From Streptomyces zaomyceticus (GTDB lineage Bacteria; Actinomycetota; Actinomycetes; Streptomycetales; Streptomycetaceae), in assembly GCF_014656215.1 (NCBI RefSeq), contig NZ_BNBZ01000025.1:1-64000 (forward strand): a DNA stretch of 64,000 bases, written 5' to 3'. Below the pieces are notes generated by a model. That model did no database searches, had not been told where the DNA came from, and worked only from the letters and a program-made list of their open reading frames with translations. Below, one piece after another: positions 56,899-64,000 of the stretch. Position 1 is the first letter of the stretch; each line of letters opens with the position of its first letter. A program made the position numbers and the translations under genes.

Positions 56899-58266
56899 GT
56901 GAGCCAGTACGTGTCCCGGTTCGCCGGTACCCGGCACCGGCACCCGGCGCCGACGCGACTCCGGCTTCCCGGCCGGAACCGCACTCCGCGCCGCGTGGCC
57001 ATGCTCAGTGTCCACACGTCCCCGCTGCACCAGCCGGGCACGGGTGACGCGGGCGGTATGAACGTCTACATCGTCGAGCTGGCGAAACGCCTCGCCGCCA
57101 TCGACATCGAGGTCGAGATCTTCACCCGGGCCACGACCGGCGGTCTCCCCCCGGTCGTCGAGCTCACCCCGGGCGTCCTCGTCCGGCACGTCGACGCCGG
57201 CCCCTACGAGGGCCTGGCCAAGGAGGAGCTGCCGGCCCAGCTCTGCGCCTTCACGCACGGGGTGATGCAGGCGTGGGCGGGTCACCGGCCCGGCCACTAC
57301 GACCTCGTCCACTCCCACTACTGGCTCTCCGGACACGTCGGCTGGCTCGCCGCCGAGCGCTGGGGCGTCCCGCTCGTCCACGCCATGCACACCATGGCGA
57401 AGGTCAAGAACGCGGCGCTCGCCGAGGGTGACACGCCCGAGCCCGCGGCCCGGGTGATCGGCGAGATGCAGATCGTCTCGGCCGCCGACCGGCTGATCGC
57501 CAACACGGCCGAGGAGGCCGACGAGCTCGCCCGCTTCTACGAGGCGGACCCCGGCAAGATCGCGGTCGTCCACCCGGGCGTCAACCTCGACCACTTCCGC
57601 CCCGCCGACGGCCGCGCCGCCGCCCGTGCCCGCCTCGGGCTGCCGCAGGACGCCTTCGTCCCGGTCTTCGCGGGCCGTATCCAGCCGCTGAAGGCCCCGG
57701 ACATCCTGCTGCGGGCCGCCGCCGAGCTCCTGGAGCGGGATCCCTCGCTGCGCTCGCGCATGGTCGTTCCCGTGGTCGGCGGCCCGAGCGGCAGCGGTCT
57801 CGCGAAGCCGGAGGGGCTGCAGAAGCTGGCCGCCCGGCTCGGCATCGCGGACATCGTGCGCTTCCATCCGCCGGTGGGCCAGGACCGCCTCGCCGACTGG
57901 TTCCGCGCGGCGAGCGTGCTCGTCATGCCGTCCTACAGCGAGTCCTTCGGCCTGGTGGCGATAGAGGCGCAGGCGGCCGGCACGCCGGTCGTCGCGGCGG
58001 CGGTGGGCGGGCTGCCCGTCGCCGTACGGGACGACGTGACCGGTTTCCTCGTCCAGGGGCACGATCCGGTGGACTACGCCCGCGCGCTGGGCCGGTTCGT
58101 CGCGGATCCCTCGCTGTCGGCCCGCATGGGCGCGGCGGCGGCCCGGCACGCCGGGTCCTTCGGCTGGGACACGGCGGCCTCGGGCACGGCGGATGTGTAC
58201 ACGGCCGCCATGCACGACCACCGGCTGCGCGACAACCGCCGTCGCGTACGCTCCCACCATGGCTGA
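56899..58266 (+). CDS. mshA: MshA, mycothiol glycosyltransferase
   Basis: The 455-residue GT-B enzyme joins UDP-GlcNAc to 1-L-myo-inositol-1-phosphate, the first step of mycothiol synthesis. I start at GTG 56899 (GGAAGGA, 8 bases upstream), MSQYVSRFAG; a longer ATG at 56785 is weak. Conserved: VAMLSVHTSPLHQPGTGDAGGMNVYIVELA, HSHYWLSGHVGWLAAERWGV, HTMAKVKNAALAEGDTPEPAARVIGE and the C-terminal nucleotide-binding PSYSESFGLVAIEAQAAGTPVVAAAVGGLP. Overlaps the YbjN gene by 8 bases. Confidence 0.96.
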   Translation: MSQYVSRFAGTRHRHPAPTRLRLPGRNRTPRRVAMLSVHTSPLHQPGTGDAGGMNVYIVELAKRLAAIDIEVEIFTRATTGGLPPVVELTPGVLVRHVDAGPYEGLAKEELPAQLCAFTHGVMQAWAGHRPGHYDLVHSHYWLSGHVGWLAAERWGVPLVHAMHTMAKVKNAALAEGDTPEPAARVIGEMQIVSAADRLIANTAEEADELARFYEADPGKIAVVHPGVNLDHFRPADGRAAARARLGLPQDAFVPVFAGRIQPLKAPDILLRAAAELLERDPSLRSRMVVPVVGGPSGSGLAKPEGLQKLAARLGIADIVRFHPPVGQDRLADWFRAASVLVMPSYSESFGLVAIEAQAAGTPVVAAAVGGLPVAVRDDVTGFLVQGHDPVDYARALGRFVADPSLSARMGAAAARHAGSFGWDTAASGTADVYTAAMHDHRLRDNRRRVRSHHG

Positions 58267-58759
58267 GACCGAGGACGTTCGGCGGATCGTCGAGGACACC
58301 TTCAAGGACGCTGAACTGGAGTGGGAGTCCCCCGAGCCGGGCTCCTACGTGGTCAAACTCCCCGGTACGCGCAAGCTCTTCACGACGCTTTCGCTGCGCG
58401 TCGGGCGCCACTCCCTCTCTCTCAACGCCTTCGTCGTCCGCCACCCGGACGAGAACGAGGCGGGCGTCCACCGCTGGCTGCTCGAACGCAACCTCAGGCT
58501 GTACGGGGTGAGTTACGCGGTCGACGGCCTCGGCGACATCTATCTGGCCGGCAAGCTGCCGCTCTCCGCCGTGACCCCCGACGAGCTGGACCGGCTCCTC
58601 GGCTCGGTCCTCGAAGCGGCGGACGGCGACTTCAACACGCTTCTGGAGCTGGGCTTCGCTTCGGCGATCCGGCGCGAGTACGAGTGGCGGGTCTCGCGCG
58701 GCGAGTCGACCCGGAACCTCGACGCGTTCAAGAACCTGACCCGGAAGCCCGTTGACTGA
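58259..58759 (+). CDS. YbjN-domain protein
   Basis: The 166-residue protein starts at ATG 58259, overlapping mshA by 8 bases. It has the YbjN fold: TFKDAELEWESPEPGSYVVKLPG, FVVRHPDENEAGVHRWLLERNLRLYGVSYAVDGLGDIYLAGKLPL, and ITPDELDRLLGSVLEAADGDF. The family assists secretion or oligomeric assemblies, e.g. type III chaperone-like; unknown here. Because of the overlap with mshA it is translated together. A small hairpin CCTCTT-N5-AAGAGG (58802-58818) follows the stop. Confidence 0.9.
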   Translation: MAETEDVRRIVEDTFKDAELEWESPEPGSYVVKLPGTRKLFTTLSLRVGRHSLSLNAFVVRHPDENEAGVHRWLLERNLRLYGVSYAVDGLGDIYLAGKLPLSAVTPDELDRLLGSVLEAADGDFNTLLELGFASAIRREYEWRVSRGESTRNLDAFKNLTRKPVD

Positions 58760-58852
58760 AGCTCGGCGACCGACGTCCAGCAGCTGAAACCCGGCAACCG
58801 GCCTCTTCCCGCAAGAGGTCTGCGGTGTCATGCTCTCGCCCGACGCACATCT

Positions 58853-58880
58853 GAACACCGTTCATATACATGAAAGGTTC
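58853..58880. promoter_or_regulatory. Imperfect nested inverted repeat upstream of the beta-helix gene
   Basis: GAAC-ACC-GTTCAT-ATAC-ATGAA-A-GGTTC, with TTCAT/ATGAA arms and GAAC/GGTTC outer arms, ends 6 bases before the ATG. A+T-rich for this genome. Possible operator, perhaps for the AraC-family regulator downstream. Confidence 0.45.
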
Positions 58881-58886
58881 AGGGGT

Positions 58887-60545
58887 ATGGCACTCAGCAG
58901 AAGGCAGTTCGTCGGCGGCGCGGTGGCGGTGGCGGGCGCCACGACCGCGGCACTGGGCACGACCGGCTTCGCTCCCCCCACCCGCCCCGCAGGGCTCTGG
59001 CGGGAGTTCGAAGCCGCCCCCTACACCCACCCCCAGATCCCCTACGTGGGCCGGGCGGGCGCCCACGGCGGCGCCCGCCGCTCACCCCGCCCGCGCGTCG
59101 TGGCCAACGCCCTCGCCCACGGGGCCGCCCCCGACGGCTCAGCGGACTCGGCGCCCGCGATCAACCGCGCCCTCGCGGAGGCCGGGGAGCGCGGCGGCGG
59201 CACGGTCCTGCTGCCGCCGGGCACGTACCGGATCGACGACTACCTCCGGATCGGCCACAGCGGCGTCGTCCTGCGCGGCGCGGGCTCCGGCCGGACGAGA
59301 CTGCTCGCCACCCGGAGCCTCACCGAGCTGATCGGCCCCTACGGTTCCCGCTACGGCGGCGACAAGTCCTCCTGGTCCTGGGCGGGCGGCCTGATCTGGC
59401 TCTCCCCGCACGCCCGGCACGACTCCCTCGTCGCCGCGATACGGGACCGGGCCTGGCCCTTCGAGGGCTGGACCGGCAACCGGCGCGACGGGTGGACCAC
59501 GCTCACGACCGTCCGCCCGGCCCGCCGGGGCGACCGCTCGGTCACCGTCGACGACCCAGCGGACCTCCGGGCCGGCCGACTCGTCGTCCTCCGCCTCGCC
59601 GACGACGCCGACCACACGCTCCTGGAGCACATGGCGGGCGACGGCCCGGGCCCGGAGGCGTACACCTGGGACGACAAGACGAAGCTGACCAGCTACGTCC
59701 CCTACGAGTGGCCCGTACGGATCACCTCCGTGCGGGGCCGGACCGTCACCCTGGAGCGCCCGCTCCCGCTCGACGCGCGCCCGGAGTGGGACCCCCGGCT
59801 CATCTCGGGGGCGGAGGCGCTCACCCACTCAGGGGTGGTGGGTCTGACCCTGGAGGCGGTGGAGACCCCGCAGTCCCCGCACCTCCTGGACAAGGGCTAC
59901 AACGGCGTCACCTTCCAGTGCGCGTACGACTGCTGGGCGGAGGACGTGGTGGTCCGGCACGTCGACAACGGCTTCGGGCTCGTCGCCGCCTCCGCCTGCA
60001 CCCTGCGCCGCACAAGGGTGGAGGGACGCGGCTCCCACCACCCCTACTTCTGCCGGGAGGGCGCGCACGACAACCTGGTCGAGGACTTCCGCATCGCGGC
60101 CCGCACCGTCCCCGCGCCGGCCGGCACCCAGCTCCACGGCATCAACGTCGAGGGCCTCTCCAGCCACAACGTCTGGTCGCGCGGGGTGATGGAGATGGGC
60201 ACCTTCGACACCCACCGGGGCATGCCCTTCGCGAACGTACGGACCGAGATCACGGTCGAGAACAACGGCCGGCACGGCGGCGACGCCTCCGCGGGCCCGC
60301 TCTACGGGGCCCGGTTCGCCCACTGGAACGTGACGGTGACCAACGGCCGGGCCGGCCTGGTGAAGATCGACGGCATCGCCCCGTACAGCGCGACGGTCGG
60401 CATCAGCGAGGTCCGGGAGTTCGACCAGACCGACGTCCCGGACTTCACGGGCGACCTCCACGCGCGCGTCGAGGCGTACGGAAACCCGGGATCGGTCCGC
60501 CCGCGGAACCTGTACGAGGCGCAGCGGGCGCTCGGGCGGGGATAG
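58887..60545 (+). CDS. Tat-exported right-handed beta-helix protein
   Basis: The 552-residue protein begins MALSRRQFVGGAVAVAGAT, a twin-arginine signal ending near residue 30. The mature part starts with a pectate-lyase-3/pectin-lyase-like cap (DGSADSAPAINRALAEAGERGGGTVLLPPGTYRIDDYLRIGHSGVVLRGAGSGRT), then parallel beta-helix coils (GVVGLTLEAVETP, DCWAEDVVVRHVDNGFGLV, EDFRIAARTVPAPAG) and a late FAHWNVTVTNG. Family members are polysaccharide lyases or glycoside hydrolases on pectin-like or glycan substrates. The catalytic residues were not assigned. The last 101 bases are antisense to the AraC gene. Confidence 0.88.
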   Translation: MALSRRQFVGGAVAVAGATTAALGTTGFAPPTRPAGLWREFEAAPYTHPQIPYVGRAGAHGGARRSPRPRVVANALAHGAAPDGSADSAPAINRALAEAGERGGGTVLLPPGTYRIDDYLRIGHSGVVLRGAGSGRTRLLATRSLTELIGPYGSRYGGDKSSWSWAGGLIWLSPHARHDSLVAAIRDRAWPFEGWTGNRRDGWTTLTTVRPARRGDRSVTVDDPADLRAGRLVVLRLADDADHTLLEHMAGDGPGPEAYTWDDKTKLTSYVPYEWPVRITSVRGRTVTLERPLPLDARPEWDPRLISGAEALTHSGVVGLTLEAVETPQSPHLLDKGYNGVTFQCAYDCWAEDVVVRHVDNGFGLVAASACTLRRTRVEGRGSHHPYFCREGAHDNLVEDFRIAARTVPAPAGTQLHGINVEGLSSHNVWSRGVMEMGTFDTHRGMPFANVRTEITVENNGRHGGDASAGPLYGARFAHWNVTVTNGRAGLVKIDGIAPYSATVGISEVREFDQTDVPDFTGDLHARVEAYGNPGSVRPRNLYEAQRALGRG

Positions 60546-61548
60546 CGGCGCGGACGCCCGGTCGGCCGGCGACAGCCGCGGCCCGGTCGGCCCTGTACTG
60601 CCCGGGGGTCGTGCCGAACTCCCGGCGGAAGGCGTGCGAGAGGGCGTACGGAGTGCTGTAGCCGACGCGCCGGGCGACGGAGGCCAACGGGTCGTGGGTG
60701 TCCCGCAGCAGGGCGGCGGCGCGGGTGAGCCGCCACCAGGTGAGATACGCCATCGGGGGCCTGCCGACCAGGGCGGTGAAGCGGCGGGCCAGGGTGGGAC
60801 GGGAGACACCCGCCGCCGCCGCCAGCAGGTCGTTGGTCCAGGGGGCGGCCGGGTCGGTGTGCAGGGCCCGCAGCGCGGCGGCGGTCACCGGATCGCCGAG
60901 GGCGGCCGGCCAGGTCCCGGCCGTGCCGGCCCGGCTTCCCCGGGCGCCGTTCCCGGCCGTCCAGGAGCGGATCATGTAGACGAGGAGCAGGTCGAGCAGG
61001 CTCGGCAGGGCGACCGCGGCGCCGGGAAGCCGCTCGCCCACCTCGTGGCCGAGAAGGGCGATGGCGGAACGGAGACCGGGATCGGTGCCGTCGGCGCCGT
61101 CGGCCCGGTACGGCAGATGGACCAGCGGGGGGAGCTCCGCCAGGAGCGGGTGGGCATGGCTGCGGTCGAGCCGGTACTTGCCGCACAGCATCTCGACCGC
61201 GGTGCCGTCCTCGGGGACGACGCTCCCCGTGGGGACGACGGGCGGCCGCGGCCCGGTCCCGTCCTCCCACCGTTCGAAGGGCACCGCGCGCGCGAGCCCC
61301 GCCGCGTCGACGGGCCCGTCGGCGAGCACGTGCCCGGTCCCGTGCGGCAGCAGGACGGCGTCGCCCGGACCGAGTCCGACCGGCTCGCCGCCGTCGGGCA
61401 GCAGCCAGCAGCTCCCCTCCAGGACGACATGGAAGCCCGCGCCCTCGTACGGGGCGAGGCGGGTGCACCAGCTCCCGGCGACCCTCACCCGCCGGGAGGA
61501 GGGCCGCCCGATGCGTACGGCCGAGATCGCGTCGCTCACCACGTCCAT
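60445..61548 (-). CDS. AraC-family regulator with cupin-type N-terminal domain
   Basis: The 367-residue regulator starts at ATG 61548 (MDVVSDAISAVRIGR). The N-terminal half is a cupin-like AraC_binding domain (YEGAGFHVVLEGSCWLLPDGGEPVGLGPGDAVLLPHGTGHVL). The C-terminal DNA-binding domain has two HTHs (TNDLLAAAAGVSRPTLARRFTALVGRPPMAYLTWWRL, HDPLASVARRVGYSTPYALSHAFRREFGTTPGQYR). A long Pro/Arg-rich tail beyond overlaps the beta-helix gene 3' end; the core stops earlier. This resembles AraC regulators that control a nearby transporter or hydrolase; possible target is the metallo-hydrolase or beta-helix gene. Confidence 0.92.
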   Translation of the reverse strand: MDVVSDAISAVRIGRPSSRRVRVAGSWCTRLAPYEGAGFHVVLEGSCWLLPDGGEPVGLGPGDAVLLPHGTGHVLADGPVDAAGLARAVPFERWEDGTGPRPPVVPTGSVVPEDGTAVEMLCGKYRLDRSHAHPLLAELPPLVHLPYRADGADGTDPGLRSAIALLGHEVGERLPGAAVALPSLLDLLLVYMIRSWTAGNGARGSRAGTAGTWPAALGDPVTAAALRALHTDPAAPWTNDLLAAAAGVSRPTLARRFTALVGRPPMAYLTWWRLTRAAALLRDTHDPLASVARRVGYSTPYALSHAFRREFGTTPGQYRADRAAAVAGRPGVRAAIPARAPAAPRTGSAGGPIPGFRTPRRARGGRP

Positions 61549-61663
61549 CGCGTCAGCGTAGCCCCGTCCGCCCGCCGGTCGGCCGTCACGGTGAGACGTA
61601 CGCGTATCCAGCAGAGCCGTACGGGCATTGAGAGGCTCAACCGGGCTCCCTAACGTCGAGGAC

Positions 61664-62620
61664 ATGACGCGAGAGAACGCACAGCGCACGTTCCTGGGGG
61701 ACGTCGAGATCATCCGGGTCGTCGAGTGGCGGGGGCCGTTCGCGCCCGCCCGCGAACTCGTCCCCACGGCCGGGGCGGAGACGTGGAAGAGCAATGAGGA
61801 CTGGCTCGCGCCGGACCACTGGGACCCGGACGGGGACCTGGCGGTGATGGCGCTGCAGACATGGGTGCTGCGCAGCGCGGGCCGGACGATCCTGGTCGAC
61901 ACGGGGGTGGGCAACGGGCGGGAGCGGCCCGGTTCGCCGCAGTTCCACCACTGGCAGGGGGACTTCCTCGGCCTCCTGGAACGGGCCGGTGTCCGCCCGG
62001 AGGACGTGGACGTCGTCGTCAACACCCATCTGCACGCCGACCACGTCGGCTGGAACACCCGGCCCGCGGACGGCACCGACGGCACCGACGGCACCGACAG
62101 GTCTGGCGGGTCTGGCGGGTCCGACGGCTCCGGCGGGGAGTGGGTGCCGACCTTTCCGCACGCCCAGTACCTCGTACCGGCGGCGGACGACGCCCACTTC
62201 GGGCCGGACAACGCCTACGGCGGCGGCCTGCACCAGGACGACCGGCTCGTCTACGAGGACAGTGTCGCGCCCCTCCACCGGGCGGGGCGGACCCTGCTGT
62301 GGGACGGCGTCCACCGCATCGACGAGCACCTCACCCTGGAGTCCGCGCCCGGGCACACGCCCGGCTCGGCGGTCCTTCGGCTCGCGTCGGGCGGAGAGCG
62401 GGCGGTCTTCGTCGGGGATCTCCTGCACAGCCCGGTGCAGATCCTCGACCCCGCGCACAACAGCTGCTTCTGCCTGGACGCGGCGGCGGCGTCGGTGAGC
62501 CGCCGCCGGATCCTCGAACGGGCCGCCGACGAGCGGGAGCTGGTCGTGCCGGCGCACTTCGGGGGATCGGGCACCGCCGAAGTGCGCAGGGAGGGGAGTG
62601 GGTTCCGGGTCAGGCGCTGA
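61664..62620 (+). CDS. Metallo-beta-lactamase-fold hydrolase
   Basis: The 318-residue protein starts at ATG 61664 (MTRENAQRTFLGD). The metal site is VNTHLHADHVGW (H-x-H-x-D-H), with further ligands in the ESAPGHTPGSAVLR, FVGDLLHSP and VVPAHFGG parts. This order fits MBL-fold hydrolases such as quorum-quenching lactonases or arylsulfatase-like enzymes. A simple-sequence insert (TDGTDGTDRSGGSGGSDGSGG, about 142-162) is from tandem triplets, probably a surface loop. It is divergent from the AraC gene, so probably controlled by it. End overlaps MFS by 11 bases (convergent). Confidence 0.9.
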   Translation: MTRENAQRTFLGDVEIIRVVEWRGPFAPARELVPTAGAETWKSNEDWLAPDHWDPDGDLAVMALQTWVLRSAGRTILVDTGVGNGRERPGSPQFHHWQGDFLGLLERAGVRPEDVDVVVNTHLHADHVGWNTRPADGTDGTDGTDRSGGSGGSDGSGGEWVPTFPHAQYLVPAADDAHFGPDNAYGGGLHQDDRLVYEDSVAPLHRAGRTLLWDGVHRIDEHLTLESAPGHTPGSAVLRLASGGERAVFVGDLLHSPVQILDPAHNSCFCLDAAAASVSRRRILERAADERELVVPAHFGGSGTAEVRREGSGFRVRR

Positions 62621-63977
62621 CGGCGGCCTTGCCGGTGGAGTCCCCGGTGATGTCACCGACGACCACGACCTCGACCTCGGCCTCGCCCGCGATGCCGACG
62701 ATGTCGCCCTGGCCGCCGCTGCCGCTGCCGCTGCCGCTGCCGCTGCCGTCGACGTCGCTGTCGTCGACGAGGGCCTTGCGCAGCCGCAGGGTGTAGCCGA
62801 CGGCGGCGAGGATGCCGAGCGCGAAGGTCGCGGCCCAGAGGACGTTCGGACCGGGGCCGTCGACGATCGCACCGGCGCCGATCGGGGCGACGAATCCGGC
62901 GACCGCCCAGGACATGCCCATGACGCCCTGGTAGCGGCCCCGGGCGTGCTCGGGGGCGAGGAGCGCGGTGGCGGCGGCGTTCGTCGGGACGTGGATCATC
63001 TCGCCGACGGTCCAGACGACGACGGTCGCGGCGAAGGCCACCACGGAGGAGCCCGCGAGCGCGGTGGCACCGGTGCCGACGGCGAAGAGGAGGGAGGAGA
63101 GGCTCAGCAGGAGAACCGGGGAGCGCTTGTCGGTCAGCCTGTTGACGAGCAGCTGGAAGCCGACGATCACGATGCCGTTGACGGCGATGACGACGCCGTA
63201 CGAGGAGGGGGAGAGGCCCTGGTCCGCCATGGTCAGCGGCAGGCCGATCCACGGGGCGGTGAAGACGAGGCAGACGAGGAGGTTGAGGAGGACGAGCGTG
63301 CGGAAGGGGGCGTCGCGCAGCACGGTGACCATGCTGACCTTGGCCTCGACGACCGGCTCGCCCGCCTTGTCGGTACGGGCCTCGGGGCGGGTCTCGGGGA
63401 GGCGGAGGAAGACGATGACGGCGCACAGGACGGTGGCGACGGCGTCGACGACGAAGAGGGTGCGGTAGCCGAGGAAGATCGCGGCGCCGCCGCCGATGGA
63501 GGCGATGGCGAAGCCGAGGTTGAGGGCCCAGTAGTTGAGGGCGTACGCCCGGCGCACCTCGTGGGCGGGGACCATGTCGGCGATCGTGGCGTTGATGGAG
63601 GGGCGGACGGCCTGCATGGCGACGCCCATGAGGAGGACGACCGTGGCGATGGCCCAGGCGCTGGTGACGACGGCGAGGGCGGCGGCGCAGGCGGCGGCCG
63701 CGAGGTGCATGGTGACCATGGTGGGGCGGCGGCCCCAGCGGTCGGTGAGGGTGCCGCCGAGCGGGGAGCCGGCGACGCCGCCGAGACCGTGGAGGGCGAC
63801 GACGAGTCCGGCGAACCAGGCCGAGTGCCCGAGCTCCACCGTCAGATAGAGGGAGAGGAACGTCAGGACGAAAGCCCCGGTCCGGTTGACCAGGGTCGAC
63901 AGCCAGAGCCACCAGAAGCCCTGCGGGAGGCCGGAAACCGTCGCCCGGGCTGATCGTCTGAGCGAGTCGATGGACAT
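62610..63977 (-). CDS. MFS transporter with Gly/Ser-rich C-terminal tail
   Basis: The 455-residue transporter has twelve membrane segments: LPQGFWWLWLSTLVNRTGAFVL start, motif A as GGTLTDRWGRRPTM between segments 2 and 3, and the usual ALNYWALNLGFAIASI. After the last segment a cytosolic tail (DDSDVDGSGSGSGSGSGG, then EVEVVVVGD) is Ser/Gly-repeat and acidic, unusual for MFS. Related proteins are drug/sugar efflux. Substrate unknown. The gene starts 23 bases from the window end, which carries an AGGGG-type ribosome site. Confidence 0.92.
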   Translation of the reverse strand: MSIDSLRRSARATVSGLPQGFWWLWLSTLVNRTGAFVLTFLSLYLTVELGHSAWFAGLVVALHGLGGVAGSPLGGTLTDRWGRRPTMVTMHLAAAACAAALAVVTSAWAIATVVLLMGVAMQAVRPSINATIADMVPAHEVRRAYALNYWALNLGFAIASIGGGAAIFLGYRTLFVVDAVATVLCAVIVFLRLPETRPEARTDKAGEPVVEAKVSMVTVLRDAPFRTLVLLNLLVCLVFTAPWIGLPLTMADQGLSPSSYGVVIAVNGIVIVGFQLLVNRLTDKRSPVLLLSLSSLLFAVGTGATALAGSSVVAFAATVVVWTVGEMIHVPTNAAATALLAPEHARGRYQGVMGMSWAVAGFVAPIGAGAIVDGPGPNVLWAATFALGILAAVGYTLRLRKALVDDSDVDGSGSGSGSGSGGQGDIVGIAGEAEVEVVVVGDITGDSTGKAAVSA

Positions 63978-64000
63978 GTGTGGCGGCCCCTTGATGTACG

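Noticed and set aside
1..64000. tRNA or rRNA genes
   Set aside because: No cloverleaf with CCA-like end or rRNA signature was noticed in the gaps; a covariance-model scan would settle it.

Overview
The window is about 73% G+C chromosomal DNA of a Streptomyces-type actinomycete. The evidence is codon-position GC bias, frequent GTG starts, mycothiol genes (mshA, mshD), GlnR, the developmental anti-sigma factor RsiG, the nickel regulator Nur, twin-arginine and lipoprotein signals, and a gene order that matches the core of known Streptomyces chromosomes from memory (pit, pst, ppk ... glnR ... nur ... mshA). No rRNA, tRNA, prophage or CRISPR array was seen. The one clear mobile gene is a solitary tnpB.

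Region by region: (1) 0.15-12.4 kb holds a 54-residue CxC mini-protein, a lipoprotein, the copper sensor CsoR with its operator, then a phosphate block: Pit with its DUF47/PhoU-like partner, facing the pstSCAB operon with PHO boxes upstream of pstS, followed upstream by a Nudix-CHAD-PPK polyphosphate operon. (2) 12.4-15.6 kb has a YtrA-type GntR/ABC operon with a 16-bp-arm operator, and mshD. (3) 15.7-24.2 kb has a secreted 5'-nucleotidase, a PI-PLC-like protein, an MprAB/PepD-like protease, regulator and kinase operon, a LacI regulator and GlnR. (4) 24.4-33.5 kb has a hydrolase, a MoaD/ThiS-like protein, membrane proteins, a sulfur block (leaderless Cys-containing leader peptide, thiosulfate sulfurtransferase, DUF1416), a DsrE-like protein, three consecutive related membrane-anchored proteins of unknown function, a 32-residue membrane peptide and a nitrobindin-like protein. 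(5) 33.8-42.6 kb has tnpB, nur, ygfZ, dtd, rsiG, an Eis-like acetyltransferase and a DrrAB-like ABC transporter divergent from two TetR genes. (6) 42.6-48.4 kb has a HelD-type helicase, a WYL regulator, an MFS exporter and a MarR regulator. (7) 48.4-56.7 kb has small enzymes and regulators, an undescribed zinc-ribbon gene pair, an XRE regulator, an HBHA-like protein, a response-regulator/SpoIIE phosphatase and an NlpC/P60 hydrolase. (8) 56.9-64 kb has mshA, a YbjN protein, a Tat-exported beta-helix protein, an AraC regulator, a metallo-hydrolase and an MFS transporter.

Functional links: phosphate capture, polyphosphate synthesis and phosphate scavenging cluster in the first 18 kb, and GlnR (nitrogen), CsoR/Nur (metals), the cysteine-attenuated sulfur locus and mycothiol genes make this largely a nutrient and redox homeostasis region with a developmental regulator embedded.

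The most notable signals are: a two-repeat 28-codon mini-ORF that bridges a response regulator and its kinase by GTGA overlaps; several short tandem repeats that straddle or begin at stop codons of unrelated genes; the leaderless Cys leader peptide with alternative hairpins; the zinc-ribbon/L7-L12-CTD-like gene pair; the three-paralogue membrane operon; and an intact-looking TnpB directly in front of the nur promoter. All family assignments are from reading translations; no database search was run.
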